Source: Erinaceus europaeus
Taxonomy: Eukaryota; Chordata; Mammalia; Eulipotyphla; Erinaceidae
Assembly (NCBI RefSeq): GCF_950295315.1
Contig: NC_080181.1
Span: 893,026 to 957,025, forward strand
DNA: 64,000 bases
Direction: 5' to 3'
A program made the translations under genes and the position numbers. Shown here piece by piece: positions 20,870-31,965 of this stretch. The notes below the pieces were generated by a model, which saw only the letters and a list, made by a program, of their open reading frames with translations, had not been told where the DNA came from and searched no databases. The first letter of the stretch is position 1, and every line of letters starts with the position of its first letter.

Positions 20870-22270
20870 GCAGACACAGTACAAGTGTGTCAGAGAAGAC
20901 ATGGCCCTGGGCTTTGCTGGCTTTGCCTAGGAGAATATCACAGACACCAAATTCTTCTTTGGGTCAGCCAGCTGGTGATAGCAGTCTTGGTACTCAGCTC
21001 AAGGGCAAAACTTTGGAGGAAGCCTCCTGCTGTGGCAGAGCACAGAGAACAGCCTGAAGCTTCAACCTCATTGTGTCTGGTGGAAGGAGGGCACTGAATA
21101 GCTGACCCATGACCCAAGTCTCTGTGAGGAAACAGATCCTAGGCTATTTCTTTACTTTTGGGCCAAGAGCTTGGTCTGTGCTGAGCTGTATCTCATCAGC
21201 AGCTGTTCTCAGAAGAAACAGTTATCTCCAGACAATACTACTGGGAACATTGAGAAGCTTCAGGAACCCCCTAGGGCCTCTGCATGGCAGAGACAGACCT
21301 GAAAGGCAAGAGAGGTGGCTCTGGGGGCTTTTCAAGTAGTTGTTCACTTAAAGTGTTGCTTCTCTTTCCTCTGTACTATAATGGCTGAGCCCTGTGATTC
21401 CCTCTGACTTTCTTCTGGACTGTCTGCTTAGGAAGGTTGGCAGGTTAGAGCAGTACAGGAGCACTAAGGCAGGAGACATGTCATGTCTGTTCTGGACCCT
21501 CAGCTTGGGAACATCACAGATGCTCAGGGACAATTATGGGATGCATTTGCGCTTGCACTAGTAAATAAATGGGCTAAGGAGGAATGACAAGCAGTGTTCT
21601 TCTGTCTTGGTTTTTATTGAGTTCTTCAGTGCAAAATTACCAGCATGCCATCAAAAAACCTTCACCACAACACTCGTATCTATACCAACCAAGTTATAGT
21701 AGTTAAAACCAGTGTCTCCTGCTTTCTGTCACTTCCACATATTCCATTCATGATAGCCAGTTCTCAGAATGTTGGAAAATGCTTTGTTTCCACTGAAACA
21801 TTACTAGACAAAGCCTGGGATGTGCTCTCTGTATCTCTGCCCCTGTCAGGACACAGGACAGGGATACTGTTCTCTCCAAGATCTGAGAAGACCACGGAGG
21901 TGCAGAAGGCTCCACACCTGCTTCCACATAGCACCTGGTCATTGCTATGCCCACATGCCTGAGTGTGCCCTGCACCAGCTCAGAAACAGACATTGAGAAG
22001 CAAACGTCCCTGAAACACTTCCACATGGAGACCTCTGGCCTGAGGCAGAAGACTGCCAAGTGAGCCAGCTTTATCTTCAGGGCAAACACAAATTTACTAG
22101 CCCCAGGTTTCACATACCTCCTGGAAAGCAATGCTTACAGAACAGCTTTAAAAATTAGGCATAACTGAAGAAAATGAAAAAGACTTCCTGTGGCACTCCT
22201 CAAACATGTCTTTTTCTAAAATTTCGAATCCAGGCTTGTGGTTTGATTTTTTAAAACCAAAGCTTAGAAC
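20870..22270. other. Unique sequence, no gene established
   Basis: On the - strand, an AATAAA lies at about 21613-21618, downstream of a 127-residue ORF (21748-22131). The protein has no family signature that I recognise and there is no poly(A) tail, so I do not call a retrogene. Confidence 0.3.
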
Positions 22271-22274
22271 CGAA

Positions 22275-22670
22275 GATAGATTTCATTGGTAGAACTCAGG
22301 ACTTTCAAGCATGAGGTCCTGAGTTAAAAAACCGGTGTTCAGGAGTCAGTTGGTAGCACAGCGATTTAAGGGTATGTGACATGAAGCACAAGGACCGGCA
22401 CAAGGATCCTGGTTTGAGCCGCTTCACAGGTGGTGAAGCAGGTTTCCAGGTGTCTATCTTCCTCTCCCCCTCTCTGTCTTCCTGTCCTCTCTCCATTTCT
22501 CTCTGTCCTATACAACAACAATGACATCAATAACAACAATAATAATTACAACAACAGTAAAAAACAAGGGCAACAAAAGGGAAAATAAATATTTAAAAAA
22601 AAAAACAGTGTTACATATGTTAAGAGTGATGTTCTGTTTCCCTCACTCATTATTAAATGAATGTTTTTAA
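22275..22670 (+). mobile_element. Family B SINE split by a family A insertion
   Basis: The left part (about 22275-22333) carries the family B phrase 'tcaagcatgaggtcctgagt', and the right part (about 22606-22670) carries the expected continuation 'gagtgatgttctgtttccct' and an AAATGAATG tail. The intact copy at 36.53-36.69 kb shows these parts are normally contiguous. The split is explained by the family A copy between them. Confidence 0.6.
22340..22605 (+). mobile_element. Family A SINE nested in a family B SINE
   Basis: Starts AGGAGTCAGTTGGTAGCAC, has a deletion after 'cctggtttgagcc' that removes the usual 'cacctgcaggg' segment, keeps 'gcttcacaggtggtgaagca', the CT-rich block and the CAA/TAA tail, and ends with A11. 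Flanking 'cggtgtt' and 'cagtgtt' may be a decayed target duplication. Confidence 0.75.
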
Positions 22671-22916
22671 GCAAAGTTGATTATGGTTACTTGCCTCCAA
22701 GTTCCTATCTCAAGGTGGCTCTGGACTGTGCAGTGCTATTCAGATAGCCAGAGACCTGATGCCAGTTCACAAACAGGAAGAGTGTATTCTGTTGAAAGCT
22801 GTGGGAGCTGTAGGGTGGCGGGGACACCTCCTGTTTAAACTCTGAACCTCACTGGAAGTGTGCCCTTAGACCTGGCATTGTGAGGGAAAGCCCAGCCTCC
22901 TCTTAAGAGAAAAATC

Positions 22917-23155
22917 CTGGGGACCAGGTGGTAGTGAACTAGGTTAAGCACACACAGTGCAAAGTGCAAGGATTCTGGTTCAAAGCCCCAGCTTGTCACC
23001 TGTAGGGAGTGTCGCCTCGAAAGCGGTGAAGCAGGTCTGCAGGTGTCCATCTTTTCCCTTCTGTCTTCCCCCTCCTCTCTAAATTTCTCTCTGTCCTATG
23101 AAAAAAAAATTATAAAATGGCTGCAGGAGCAGTTGATTTGCAGTGCTGGTCTGGG
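22917..23155 (+). mobile_element. Family A SINE with partial second 3' module
   Basis: Head GGGGACCAGGTGGTAGTGAAC, 'ggttcaaagcccc', 'gtcgcctcgaaagcggtgaa', CT-rich block, A9, then 'ggagcagttgatttgcagtg', where recognisable similarity stops. Confidence 0.7.
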
Positions 23156-23299
23156 TCTGACTCTGGGCAAGGAATGGGCCTTTCTCACAAGCTCCAAATT
23201 TCCAGAATCCTGCCCCTGCAGAAAACACATGTGAGAACCACTGATTTAGCTTCTGTTGGTCAGGTACATTAACAGAGTGTGAGGCTTCCTCCAGCCATT

Positions 23300-23602
23300 C
23301 TTTTTAAAAAATATTTATTTATTTATTCCCTTTTGTTGTCTTTGTTTTTTTTTTAATTGTTGTAGTTATAAGTGTTGTTGTTATTGATGTCATTGTTGTT
23401 GGATAGGACAGGGAGAAATGGAGAGAGGAGGGGAAGACAGAGAGGGGGAGAGAAAGACAGATACCTGCAGACCTGCTTCATTTCCTGTGAAGCGATTCCC
23501 CTGCAGGTGGAGAGCTGAGGGCTTGAACTGGGATTCTTACGTTGGTCCTTGTGCTTTGTGCCAGCTGTGCTTAACCCACTGTGCTACTGCCTGACTCCCT
23601 CC
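23300..23602 (-). mobile_element. Family A SINE, reverse orientation, full length
   Basis: ATTTATTTATT start, 'cccttttgttgtctttgttt', GTTGTTGGATAGGACAGGG, the GA-rich tract, 'tgaagcgattcccctgcagg' and a head ending 'gtgctactgcctgactccc'. Confidence 0.8.
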
Positions 23603-25024
23603 TCCAGCTGTCTTATCAGCTCCCATTTCATGCAACCTCAAGGCAATGAGACTGATATGTCTTTGTTCCCCCAGCAGGTGAATCTCTCATTGTGCCCACC
23701 ATGTGACATTGACCTCAGAATAGACAGAATCTTTCTCTCCGGAGGAGCCCAGCTGGGGGAGCACAGACAGATACCAAAGCTGGTAACCAGGAGGATGAGA
23801 CAGACTAGGAGGCCATCACACAGAAATCTGGTGCCACCACTACACAGACACAGCACTGGACCTGAGGGCATCAGGAAAAGGGACAGGTGAGTGCCACAGC
23901 AAAGCACTGAGAGGCAAGGTCTTTAGCAGAGAGGTCAGAGTTCCTGAGTGCCAGGGCAGGACTCCATTGGAGTGGCTGTCTTCCTGCCAGGGATCACTTC
24001 TGCTGCAGACTTCTCCAGTTGCAGCTTCTGTATGCACTCACAGTAGGGCTTCAAGGATGCTAACTAAACCCTTCCTAGGATTAGTAGAACTGCATGGTGA
24101 TCCCATTCACCAAGCGGCAAACACAGATGGAAGTAGCTAGTTTTAAATTGATGCTTGAAGCAGAGCCAGAGGAAGAATTTTCATTCACCAAGAATCTGGT
24201 TTGAATTTGGACTGCTTTGAAAATGAAAAACCATATCCTATTATTAAATTCCGAATCTGTCACTTCCTTATAATCAGTACTGTTTTCTTTTCTTTTACTG
24301 AAAGTCAACTGTATTAGGTAGGTCATAATTTTTGAGTAAAAAAAAAAAAACCATAGTTATCAAATAGGAAAACAGATGTTGCTTTTTCACCTTCATTTGA
24401 CAACAGCTCAGGGCAGAAAGGTGTTGGTTCAGTGACATTTTTGTTATGCAAATGGTTCGATACAGTTTGCTTTTGACAAATTACATTGACATTCAATGTA
24501 ATTTTTGGTAACATTTGGTTTGATGAATTGACATGGATATTAACTTGTGTAGTCAACATATTCCAAAGATAAGGCTTAAACATGTATTTATGAACTCAAA
24601 ATGAATAGGGGGTCTATATTTATAAATTTAAGATAATATACTAGCCTTTATTTGTAATACTTTCCCAGTTCAGTTAAGGTTTGAGTTTTAAAAAATCGGC
24701 TTTACTTCTGTCATAGAAAGATTTTCTTTTTCTCTTTGGTTTTGGGGTTTCTAAGTTTAGTAGGATTTTATTTTCTCCCCTTTCTTGCTGCATTAGTCAG
24801 TGAGTAATGTAACTCCTCTTACAGTGAGTGTTCCCAAGTCTCCCCAGCAGGCCTGGAGAGCTATGCAGCTTCACTAGGCAGAAGAGTGAGCACAACCAGC
24901 TAAGACACTGGGCCAGGTGAACACCTCCAGGAGAGTGCACTCTGCTTTTTCAACATTGAGATGTCATTCAACACATGCAAACAGTTGCCTGACTTGTACA
25001 TTAAGTGAGAATTCTTCTGACTTT
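23603..25024. other. Unique AT-rich sequence; possible conserved non-coding block 24300-24600
   Basis: The segment around 24430-24550 includes the POU/octamer-like word TTATGCAAAT and the self-complementary 'acattgacattcaatgt'. It has low complexity-free AT-rich texture of the kind seen in conserved non-coding DNA. No coding signal. Confidence 0.3.
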
Positions 25025-25248
25025 TGCTTTTTTAAAAATCTGTTTAAAAATTATTTGTTACTAGATAAAGTCAAAGAGAAGTTGAGAGGGGAGGGGGAGG
25101 TAGAAAAGGAAAGAAACAGAGAAACCCTTGAAGCAGTGCTTCACCACACATGAAGTTTTCTCCCCTGTGGGTGGGGACCAGGGGCTTGAACCAGGGTCCT
25201 TGCACACTGCAGTGTGTGCACTTAACCAGGTTTGCCACTGCCTGGCCC
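25025..25248 (-). mobile_element. Family A-type SINE, reverse orientation
   Basis: Reverse-strand order: AT-rich tail, 'gagaagttgagaggggaggg', 'gcagtgcttcaccacacatg', 'ggggcttgaaccagggtcc', and a head ending 'tgccactgcctggccct'. Confidence 0.75.
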
Positions 25249-27317
25249 TCTGACTTTTCCTTTGATTATATTCATTTAGAAACAAGCCATGCTCTCTAAG
25301 TCTGGGGACTGCTTGTTTTTAAACTGAATTTTTTTTTTCTTATCACAGTAGTGGATCAGAGAAGGTGGTCTAAGTAGACTCCTTCATAAATGATTCATTT
25401 AAATAACAGTAGAATTGATGAACTCTACTACAATATGGGGCAGAAAATAAATACCCAGGACTCAAAAGCATTTGTTTGAACAGAGGTTTTAAATGGGAAA
25501 CTATGGGGTGGGTTCACTTGCTGATAAGGAGGGCAGATGAAAACTTCTGGTGGTGATGATGAAGAGAGCCCACACTAGTAGAACTTAATAGATGTACCTA
25601 CCACCTACAACTTTAGGTCCAAAATGTATGGCTACAAATCTTTTTTTCACTTGCATGCACGCTCAGCATCTCAAGTAATGATTAAAGACCCCTGCTGTGG
25701 AATAGTCATGAAATGACATAGATAGCTCCTGTGTAGCCCTTCTCACTGTAAAGGCTCTTCAGGTGGTCTTGGTAGGTGGGGACTTGGTAGGTGGGGACTG
25801 TGCATCCATGACCTAAAGACACGATGGGCAGGTACACAGAGGCCTTCACTGACCAGTCTAGCCCACCCCCACATAGTGGAGAGCACAGTATTTAGTGCTC
25901 AGGTGGATTTCTTTTTTAGTGAGCAAACAAACTAAAAAAGAAAAGGTGTAACATCCTAAAAGAACAGGCCATTGAGGTTGCATTAAAAATGAAAGACTGA
26001 AATTGCTTTTATTATTTATTTCTGTGTAGTCAAAAAGGGAAGTCATGGCCAGAGACTAGGGAATAAAGACATACTTTCCAACAATAAGAACAATTGTTAG
26101 GACAGTTCATTTGGTACAAATCAAGTTTTCAGCTTTGTCCAAAAAAGATCCCCTGCAACTGCAGTCAGTGACTTGGGCTGGAGAGTTCTGACAGTGGTTC
26201 AGTAATAGGGTGGGTGAAAGCACCATCTGTTGAGAATTAAAAAGGAAAAGCTGGTGTACTCTCCATCATGCCTACAATCCTAGCACACACAAGTGATAAA
26301 GTGTCACCTTGCAACATGATATTTTTGGTCTACATTGCTAAAAAGAAAAGAAAAAAAAATAAAGAAAATCCCACAGTTACCGCTGTTTTAATTTAGTTAC
26401 TGTTGAGTTTTAATTTGGAGTTTGTAAGCTCCAAATTAGCACATTTTAATTACTGATCCTTTATAAGCCTCATTGTCTAAGTGGAGGTCAATTCAGAGAA
26501 CTTGGAGTATGTGGCATGTGCCCACACATGGCTGTGATGTGTGCTCTCCAGAGTTTGGAATTGCCCAGCTTCACTTTGGGTATGTTGTGCCTCAGTTCCT
26601 TAGGGGCCAGACACCTTTCTTTAAACAGCTGACTTAGTAAAGTAAAGCCAGCGTAGTCACAGAAACTTGGGAGGAGGAGAACTAGAAAGAGGAGGAGGAG
26701 GAGGAACTTTAGTTCGAACTAGGTATTCTCCACACATTTTTTTTTTAAATCTTAGCTCCATGGGAGGATTTGTCTGAAATTACTGAAATAGAATGCAGAA
26801 TGTGTGTGCACATGTATGCCTGTGTGTGTTATAGGAAGATATTCCATCTGTTTAGCCAAAGGGTTCTGTGACCCGGAAAGCTTAAAGAGCTGGAGGGATG
26901 CAGTGTGTCCAGGTTTTATAACACAGAGACTAGAGTGAGGAAGTATGCTTCTATAAAGTTATTTGAGCTATAGTCAACGTGAAGCATATATGTCATTTTT
27001 ACACAACTTTGCAAAAAAGGTGAATTTGAAATCTCAGGATTTTTATGTATAACATGAGAAAAAAAGAATATACATGTTAGTGTCTCCCACCCCATTATAC
27101 ACACACTTTTTATAGGCTGGAGGGTGCTATCTGGAACATCATTTGCTATATCTATAGAAAAGCTTCCCTTCAGCAGCTGTGTGGGTAGCGAGAGGTCTTC
27201 CCAGGTTCTAAGCTAGAATTACAGAATTTTAGCATGGGACAGATAGTGCTGGATTCTGAATTCTGTTCTGGTTTGCAGCACTAACTTGAAGTTCAAAGAA
27301 TATAAAGTAACTACCCA
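25249..27317. other. Unique sequence, no gene seen
   Basis: A small 15-16-bp tandem duplication (ggtaggtggggactt) lies near 25770-25800, a (GAG)n-like tract near 26680-26706, and a diverged SINE-like stretch near 26170-26366 ending in an A-rich tail. Nothing supports a gene. Confidence 0.35.
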
Positions 27318-27445
27318 GGGTGGGGAGGATTGCCTAATGGTTGGTTATGCATAGACTTTCATGCCAGAGGTTCCAGAGTCCCAGATTCAGTCCCCCACAC
27401 CATCATAATCCAGAGCTGAGCAGTGCTATGGTAAAAATAAAAACA
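27318..27445 (+). mobile_element. Family B SINE
   Basis: Begins GGTGGGGAGGATTGCCTAAT and contains 'gattcagtcccccacacca' and 'ccagagctgagcagtgctat', with an A-rich tail running into AT/TG repeats. Confidence 0.7.
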
Positions 27446-27633
27446 TATATATGTGTATGTATGTGTGCACATATATTCCTAATCTGCCAGCACATTGAAT
27501 AGTTCTCAGGGGCTTCCCAGTGCAGTGCTGAGTCAGCTCTCTGTGTAAATATGTATTATGTGTGTATGTTTAAAAGTTATTAAATAAATATGTATATTTT
27601 TACACAGTTTTGCAAAAAGGTGAATTTGAAACC

Positions 27634-27645
27634 CATATATATATA

Positions 27646-27700
<55 letters not shown>
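27634..27700 (+). repeat. Compound (TA)n(TG)n(TA)n microsatellite
   Basis: ATATAT, then about ten TG units, then about twenty TA units. Alternating purine-pyrimidine throughout. Confidence 0.9.
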
Positions 27701-27701
<1 letters not shown>

Positions 27702-27705
27702 TAAA

Positions 27706-27820
27706 TTGTGCTTTGTTTTTATCATAGCACTACTCAGCTCTAGTTTATGCTGGGGACTGAACCAGGGACTCAGGCATGAAGGTCTTTTTGCATAACCATT
27801 ATGCTGTCTCCCCACCTCTG
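27706..27820 (-). mobile_element. Family B SINE, reverse orientation
   Basis: Core 'agcactactcagctctagt' and 'ctggggactgaaccagggac', head 'cattatgctgtctccccacc'. It lies in opposite orientation to the copy at 27.3 kb, with the microsatellite between their tails. Confidence 0.7.
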
Positions 27821-28015
27821 AGAGGTTCTCATGATAATTTTATCAGATATACGTCATATACGTCATGTGCAGGGCTAATAGCACATAAGAAGGAACTTAG
27901 TAGAATTGTGACATGGCCAAGTAGTTAATACCTTTTGATGTGGAAGGTGAAGTTCTAGGCCAACCCAGCTCCCTCTAGAGTCTGTGATACCAGCCACCAC
28001 CCAACACAGCCCCTT

Positions 28016-28285
28016 TCTTTTTTTTTTAATTTTATTTATTTGTTTTTCCTTTTGTTGCCCTTGTTTTTTTTTATTGTTATTGTCATCGTTGTTAGATTAG
28101 AAATAGAGAGAGGAGGGGAAGAGAGAGAAGGGGAGAGGACAGACACCTGCAGACCTGCTTCACCGCCTGTGAAGCGACTCCTTTGCAGGTGGGGAGCCAG
28201 GGACTTGAACCGGGATCCTTGTGCCGGTCCTTGCGCTTTGTACCACCTGCACTTAACTCACTGCGCTACCGCCCACCTCCCCACA
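28016..28285 (-). mobile_element. Family A SINE, reverse orientation, full length
   Basis: T-rich start, 'ccttttgttgcccttgtttt', 'agaaatagagagaggagggg', 'tgcttcaccgcctgtgaagc' and a head ending 'actgcgctaccgcccacc'. The retained CpGs suggest a fairly young copy. Confidence 0.85.
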
Positions 28286-29559
28286 GTCCCTTTCTTAATA
28301 CCACTTGACTCTATCTGCTTCCAAAAATGCATATTACCCGAGTTTCTCCACAAATCCACTTCTGTTCTGAGTTGCTAAACACCTATTCTTAATTAAATAC
28401 TTCCAGTAAAGGAAATCCCACTGCTTTCCTTAGTGGCCTACTGTGACAGCATATTGTTGAATGTGTCTGGAAGGTTCCAATGAGACAGACACACTTCAGC
28501 TAGTCACAGTGTCCCTTCCTTGGCTCCCTTTCCTGTGGGAACATTAAAACCCACCACTCTGTCCAGTGAATTCTCCAGCTTTGGATCTCTTCTTGTTCTT
28601 TGAATGTTCATGGAGTCATCACTAACATCCACTGTGTGTATGAGTCCTTGTGTGGGGAACTGGCACAGAGATGCAGGTAAGACCCCCAGACCTCTGCCGC
28701 CATGAAGTGCTCTGCTTCACCCACTCTATGCCTGCCACTGTGTGGGCACACAGCAGACACTTCATAAAGAGTCAGAATTGTCTGCCACTTATAACCAGTA
28801 AGGACAAGCAGAGGAGTGTCCCCGTTGGTCACCAGTAATGGTTCTTCCCCATGGCTATGCTGGCTAACTTCTGCTGCTCTATCCTTTCTCTGCTGGAGGA
28901 GGCCAGGCTTAGCTTCCCTGCCTGATTGGAAGGGCCAGCAGGGGGAAAGGCAGGTCCTGGCTAGGGAGGCAGCATCACAGCTGGACAGCAGATACCATAT
29001 GGCCTCTTCAGGCCACCTTCCCAGGCAGGATGGTGGCCCACCTCTGCCAGCACATCTCCTGGGGCATTCCAGAGGCCACACAGCCTCCGACACACCCCCA
29101 CACAAGTGCTTGCTCAGAGAGGCCCTGATTCATCAGGCCTTTGATATGGAGTAAGCTGCAGGTGTAGGTCCCACAGAAATGTCCTGGGGGGGGGGGTGGT
29201 AGGTGGAGTGTGAATACAGGGATGTGCTTTTCAGTGCCTTAGGAAACTGCTGCATTATAAGGAAAGTCAGGATGGAGTGGTGGTAGTGAGGCCTGAGGGA
29301 CTGCTGGGCACAGAAGCCACTGGTGTTCATAACTGGCTCTGGTACTTAAGGGCCATCAGGGCATGGCTGTGGGTGCTCTCAGGAGCTGCTGCTGGAGCCC
29401 CTTGTGCGGCTGCCTCCTGGGGTGCAGGCCTGAGCCCAGGGGCTTCCAGTGACCCAGCACCATACCCCTCACACGTCTGCCCACTGCCCCAGAGGGGCCA
29501 ATGTCTGCAGCTGCCCTAGAGGCCCCAGTCTCCCTGCCGATGGCAGGGCTGGAGCAGCG
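28286..29559. other. Unique sequence, no gene established
   Basis: ORFs of 165 residues (-) and 112 residues (+) overlap at 28.6-29.15 kb with no domain or family signature. A G10 run lies near 29187-29196. Confidence 0.35.
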
Positions 29560-29870
29560 GTCCAGGAAGCAGCCCAGGAGCAGCCTGTCCCCTGCATGCG
29601 TGTGGTGGTGTGCATGTACAAGTGTGACACAAGCGAGTTTTCGAGTCAATGTGTAGGTGTATGAATGCTCAAAAGCAGGTGTGCAAGACTGAGTGTGTGC
29701 GCTGAGTGTTCCTGTGGGTGTGTGTGCGATGTGTGCCAGTGCATTTATGAGGTGAGTGTGCATGTTTGTGTGCTCAGTGTGAGTGTGAGCAGGCAGGTGG
29801 CCTACCTGTGAGTGTGCCTGCTGTGTGTGTCAGTGTATGCGAGTATGTGACCGGGTGGTTCTGTGTTGGG
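29560..29870 (+). repeat. Degenerate TG-rich tract
   Basis: Irregular GTGTGTGC/GAGTGTG words over about 300 bp, consistent with a decayed (TG)n expansion. ORFs on either strand here are low-complexity. Confidence 0.65.
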
Positions 29871-30365
29871 GGGGACACTGCGGGTGGGTGTGACCCGGGG
29901 TGCAGGTCGCCTCCCCGTGGTGTGTGCAGCCCACTGAGGACGAGGAGCCTGCTGGGCCAAGTGGAGTGGGCACAGCATAGGAGACAGGCGCTCAGGCGGC
30001 TCTCCCAGGGGCAGTTGGCTCTTGGGGCTGAGTTTCCTGCGTATGGGCGACCAGGATGAGAAAGCCCCTTCCCTTCCCGCTCCCCCCGCCCCCCACAGGG
30101 CCCGGGGTTCTCGGGGAGCGCACATGTAAAGGGCCCGCCTCCCGCAGCCCCGGTGGGGGGTGCAGCCCTGGTTCCCCGCGCTGGGCAGCCGCGTGTCCTG
30201 GACGCCCGCCCCGCCCCCGCGGAGATCCCTGCCCGCTGCGCGGCGGAGGCGGCAGCAGAGGAGGAGGCGGGCGGGGGCTCCCGGCAGGCTGCGCTGTGCG
30301 GCTGGCGGGAGGCGCGTAGGCATCGCATCGGCTTCGGCATCTGCTTCGGGACCGACCGCCGGCTC

Positions 30366-30418
30366 CTGCCTCCCGCCTCCCGCCTCCCGCCTCCCGCCTC
30401 CTGCCTCCCGCCTCCGGC
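30366..30418 (+). repeat. 7-bp CCTCCCG tandem repeat in the CpG island
   Basis: About seven consecutive CCTCCCG-type units with minor changes (cctcctg, cctccgg), just upstream of the candidate exon. Confidence 0.85.
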
Positions 30419-30429
30419 CTCAGCTCTGC

Positions 30430-30746
30430 GGTGGAGCGCGGACTCGCGGAGCGCGGGACGGACGGGGAGGAGCGGCAGCCGCAGGACAACTTTCTCCCGC
30501 ACCCTGAGGACGGAGGCGGAGGCGCGAACGAGGGACAGAGGCCACCTGCCGCTGGTGGTCCTAGCGCGGCGAGAGTTGGGCAAGTTTGGGGCGGAGGGCA
30601 GGGAAGGGGCTCCTGGCTCGCCAGCCCAACCCGCAGGTGGATGGTGCCCTCCGGGACTGGGCTTCCCTGCCCGCCGGGCTCGGGGGCTTTGGGGGGGGGG
30701 TGAGCAGATGACCCCGACCTCGGCCGCCGGAGGCTCTAGCCGCGAG
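30430..30746 (+). other. Candidate first exon (5' end not defined)
   Basis: The segment downstream of the GC boxes runs to a strong donor-like GAG|GTGAGG at 30746/30747. An ATG at 30708-30710 opens a 13-codon frame (MTPTSAAGGSSRE) that reaches this donor without a stop, but the base three before the ATG is C, so the Kozak context is weak. An alternative is an ATG at 31128-31130 opening MRAAAGSAPGPLPGAAS towards a donor AG|GTGGGG at 31180/31181. Either could equally be a non-coding exon. There is no transcript evidence in the sequence itself. Confidence 0.3.
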
Positions 30747-30814
30747 GTGAGGGGCCGTCTCGCCGGGGGTGGGGGCCGGCACTTTGGCGGGGGCGAGGGC
30801 TGGGTTCCAGGGGG

Positions 30815-31010
30815 CTATGGCCTGGGGACCAGGGCACCATGGCCGGGGACCAGGGACCATGACCGGGGGACCAGGGGATTATGGCCGGGGACCAGGGGAC
30901 CATGGCGGGGGGAGGGGGCGGAGGGCCAGGAGCCAGGGGCAGGGGCTGGAGCGGGGACCATGGCGGGCGGGAGGACAGGGACCAGGAGCCGGGGACCAGA
31001 GCCAGGCACT
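30815..31010 (+). repeat. GGGGACCAGGG minisatellite in the CpG island
   Basis: Irregular 15-18-bp units made of GGGGACCAGGG plus ACCATGGCC-like words, repeated about eight times and degenerating to the right. Confidence 0.75.
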
Positions 31011-31965
31011 AGAAATGGGGGCACCGGGGCCGGGGACCGGGCCGGGCTGCGGGAGCCGCCGCGTCTGGCGGGCGCTGCGGGCTGCCGGCCTCGCTCGGAT
31101 CGGCGCCCTGGCTCGAGGCCTCCAGCTATGCGGGCGGCGGCGGGCTCCGCGCCAGGGCCGCTTCCCGGCGCAGCGAGCAGGTGGGGCGGACCGGGGTCTG
31201 ACCCGCTGGGGGTCTCCGGGCCGCGCAATGGCGAGCCAGAGCCTCGGGCTCCCAGCTGCCACCACGCTCCGCGCCAAGACACCAACTTTCATTGTCCGCC
31301 CTGCCTGCCCCTCTCGGGCCAGGATGGGGGCGCCCGGGGGCCTGGGGGTGAAGGCATCCCCCGGCGGCATCTGCGTGCTGAACGCGGGGACAGGTGTGCA
31401 CAGGGTCCTCCCGGGTGCGGGGCGGGGTAGGTGCTGGGAGAGGCCTCCCAGGCCCCCAGTGTCTGGGCGCGGGCGGGCGACGTGGCCTTGGACCCGGGAG
31501 GGAGGGCCTTCTCCCACCCCGGGGCTGGAGGTGGTCTCCACTCTCGAGTTACTGAAGCTGGGCTGGAGGCGCAAAGCGGGCTGGCAGCGTCCCGGCCCTG
31601 GCCCCTCGCTGCCCGACTCCCGGTTTGCTTACAAGTTGGATCCAGCTCCTGCTGAAGTGTCAGATGTGCGGCAGCCCGGCTCCCAAGACCGGGCGGGGCG
31701 GAGAGGGGGTCCATCCCTTTGGCGGGTCCTTGGGAGTGCTGGGATGCACATGAACAGAGAAAAGAGCCCAGACCCTCCAGGCCACCGGCACCGCTGCCTT
31801 CCCTGCGCCGCGGTTTCATCAGAGGCCCGCGCCGCTTTCCAGCGGTGGAGGGGCATGCAGTCTTCCAGGGCTGTTCTGGCTTTGTGGCCGGCCCGGCGCC
31901 CAGTCATGCTGGCGGCCCACAATGACAGCGGGACCACCGGCGGCACTGCTGGGCCCAGTGCTGGC

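Larger units (their letters stand above)
29930..31965 (+). promoter_or_regulatory. Large CpG island, candidate promoter
   Basis: About 2 kb of very high GC content with CpG present at near-expected density, the strongest such block in the window. GC boxes (Sp1-type ccgccccgcccc) lie at about 30207-30218, and no TATA box is seen, as is usual for CpG-island promoters. The + strand carries several plausible splice donors (see the candidate exon), which favours rightward transcription. ORFs up to 425 residues cross it but are Gly/Arg/Pro-rich with no recognisable domain, and are best read as CpG-island shadows. The gene cannot be named from this sequence. Confidence 0.65.

Noticed and set aside
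21613..22131. - strand retrogene suggested by an AATAAA downstream of a 127-residue ORF
   Set aside because: No poly(A) tail or target duplication, and the protein is not recognisable. AATAAA is common by chance.
27841..27866. Two close TACGTCA CRE-like half sites
   Set aside because: Only two short words in AT-rich DNA with no promoter context; chance is likely.
28608..29154. 165-residue - strand and 112-residue + strand ORFs
   Set aside because: Overlapping frames on both strands with no family signature, and no splice context that distinguishes either.
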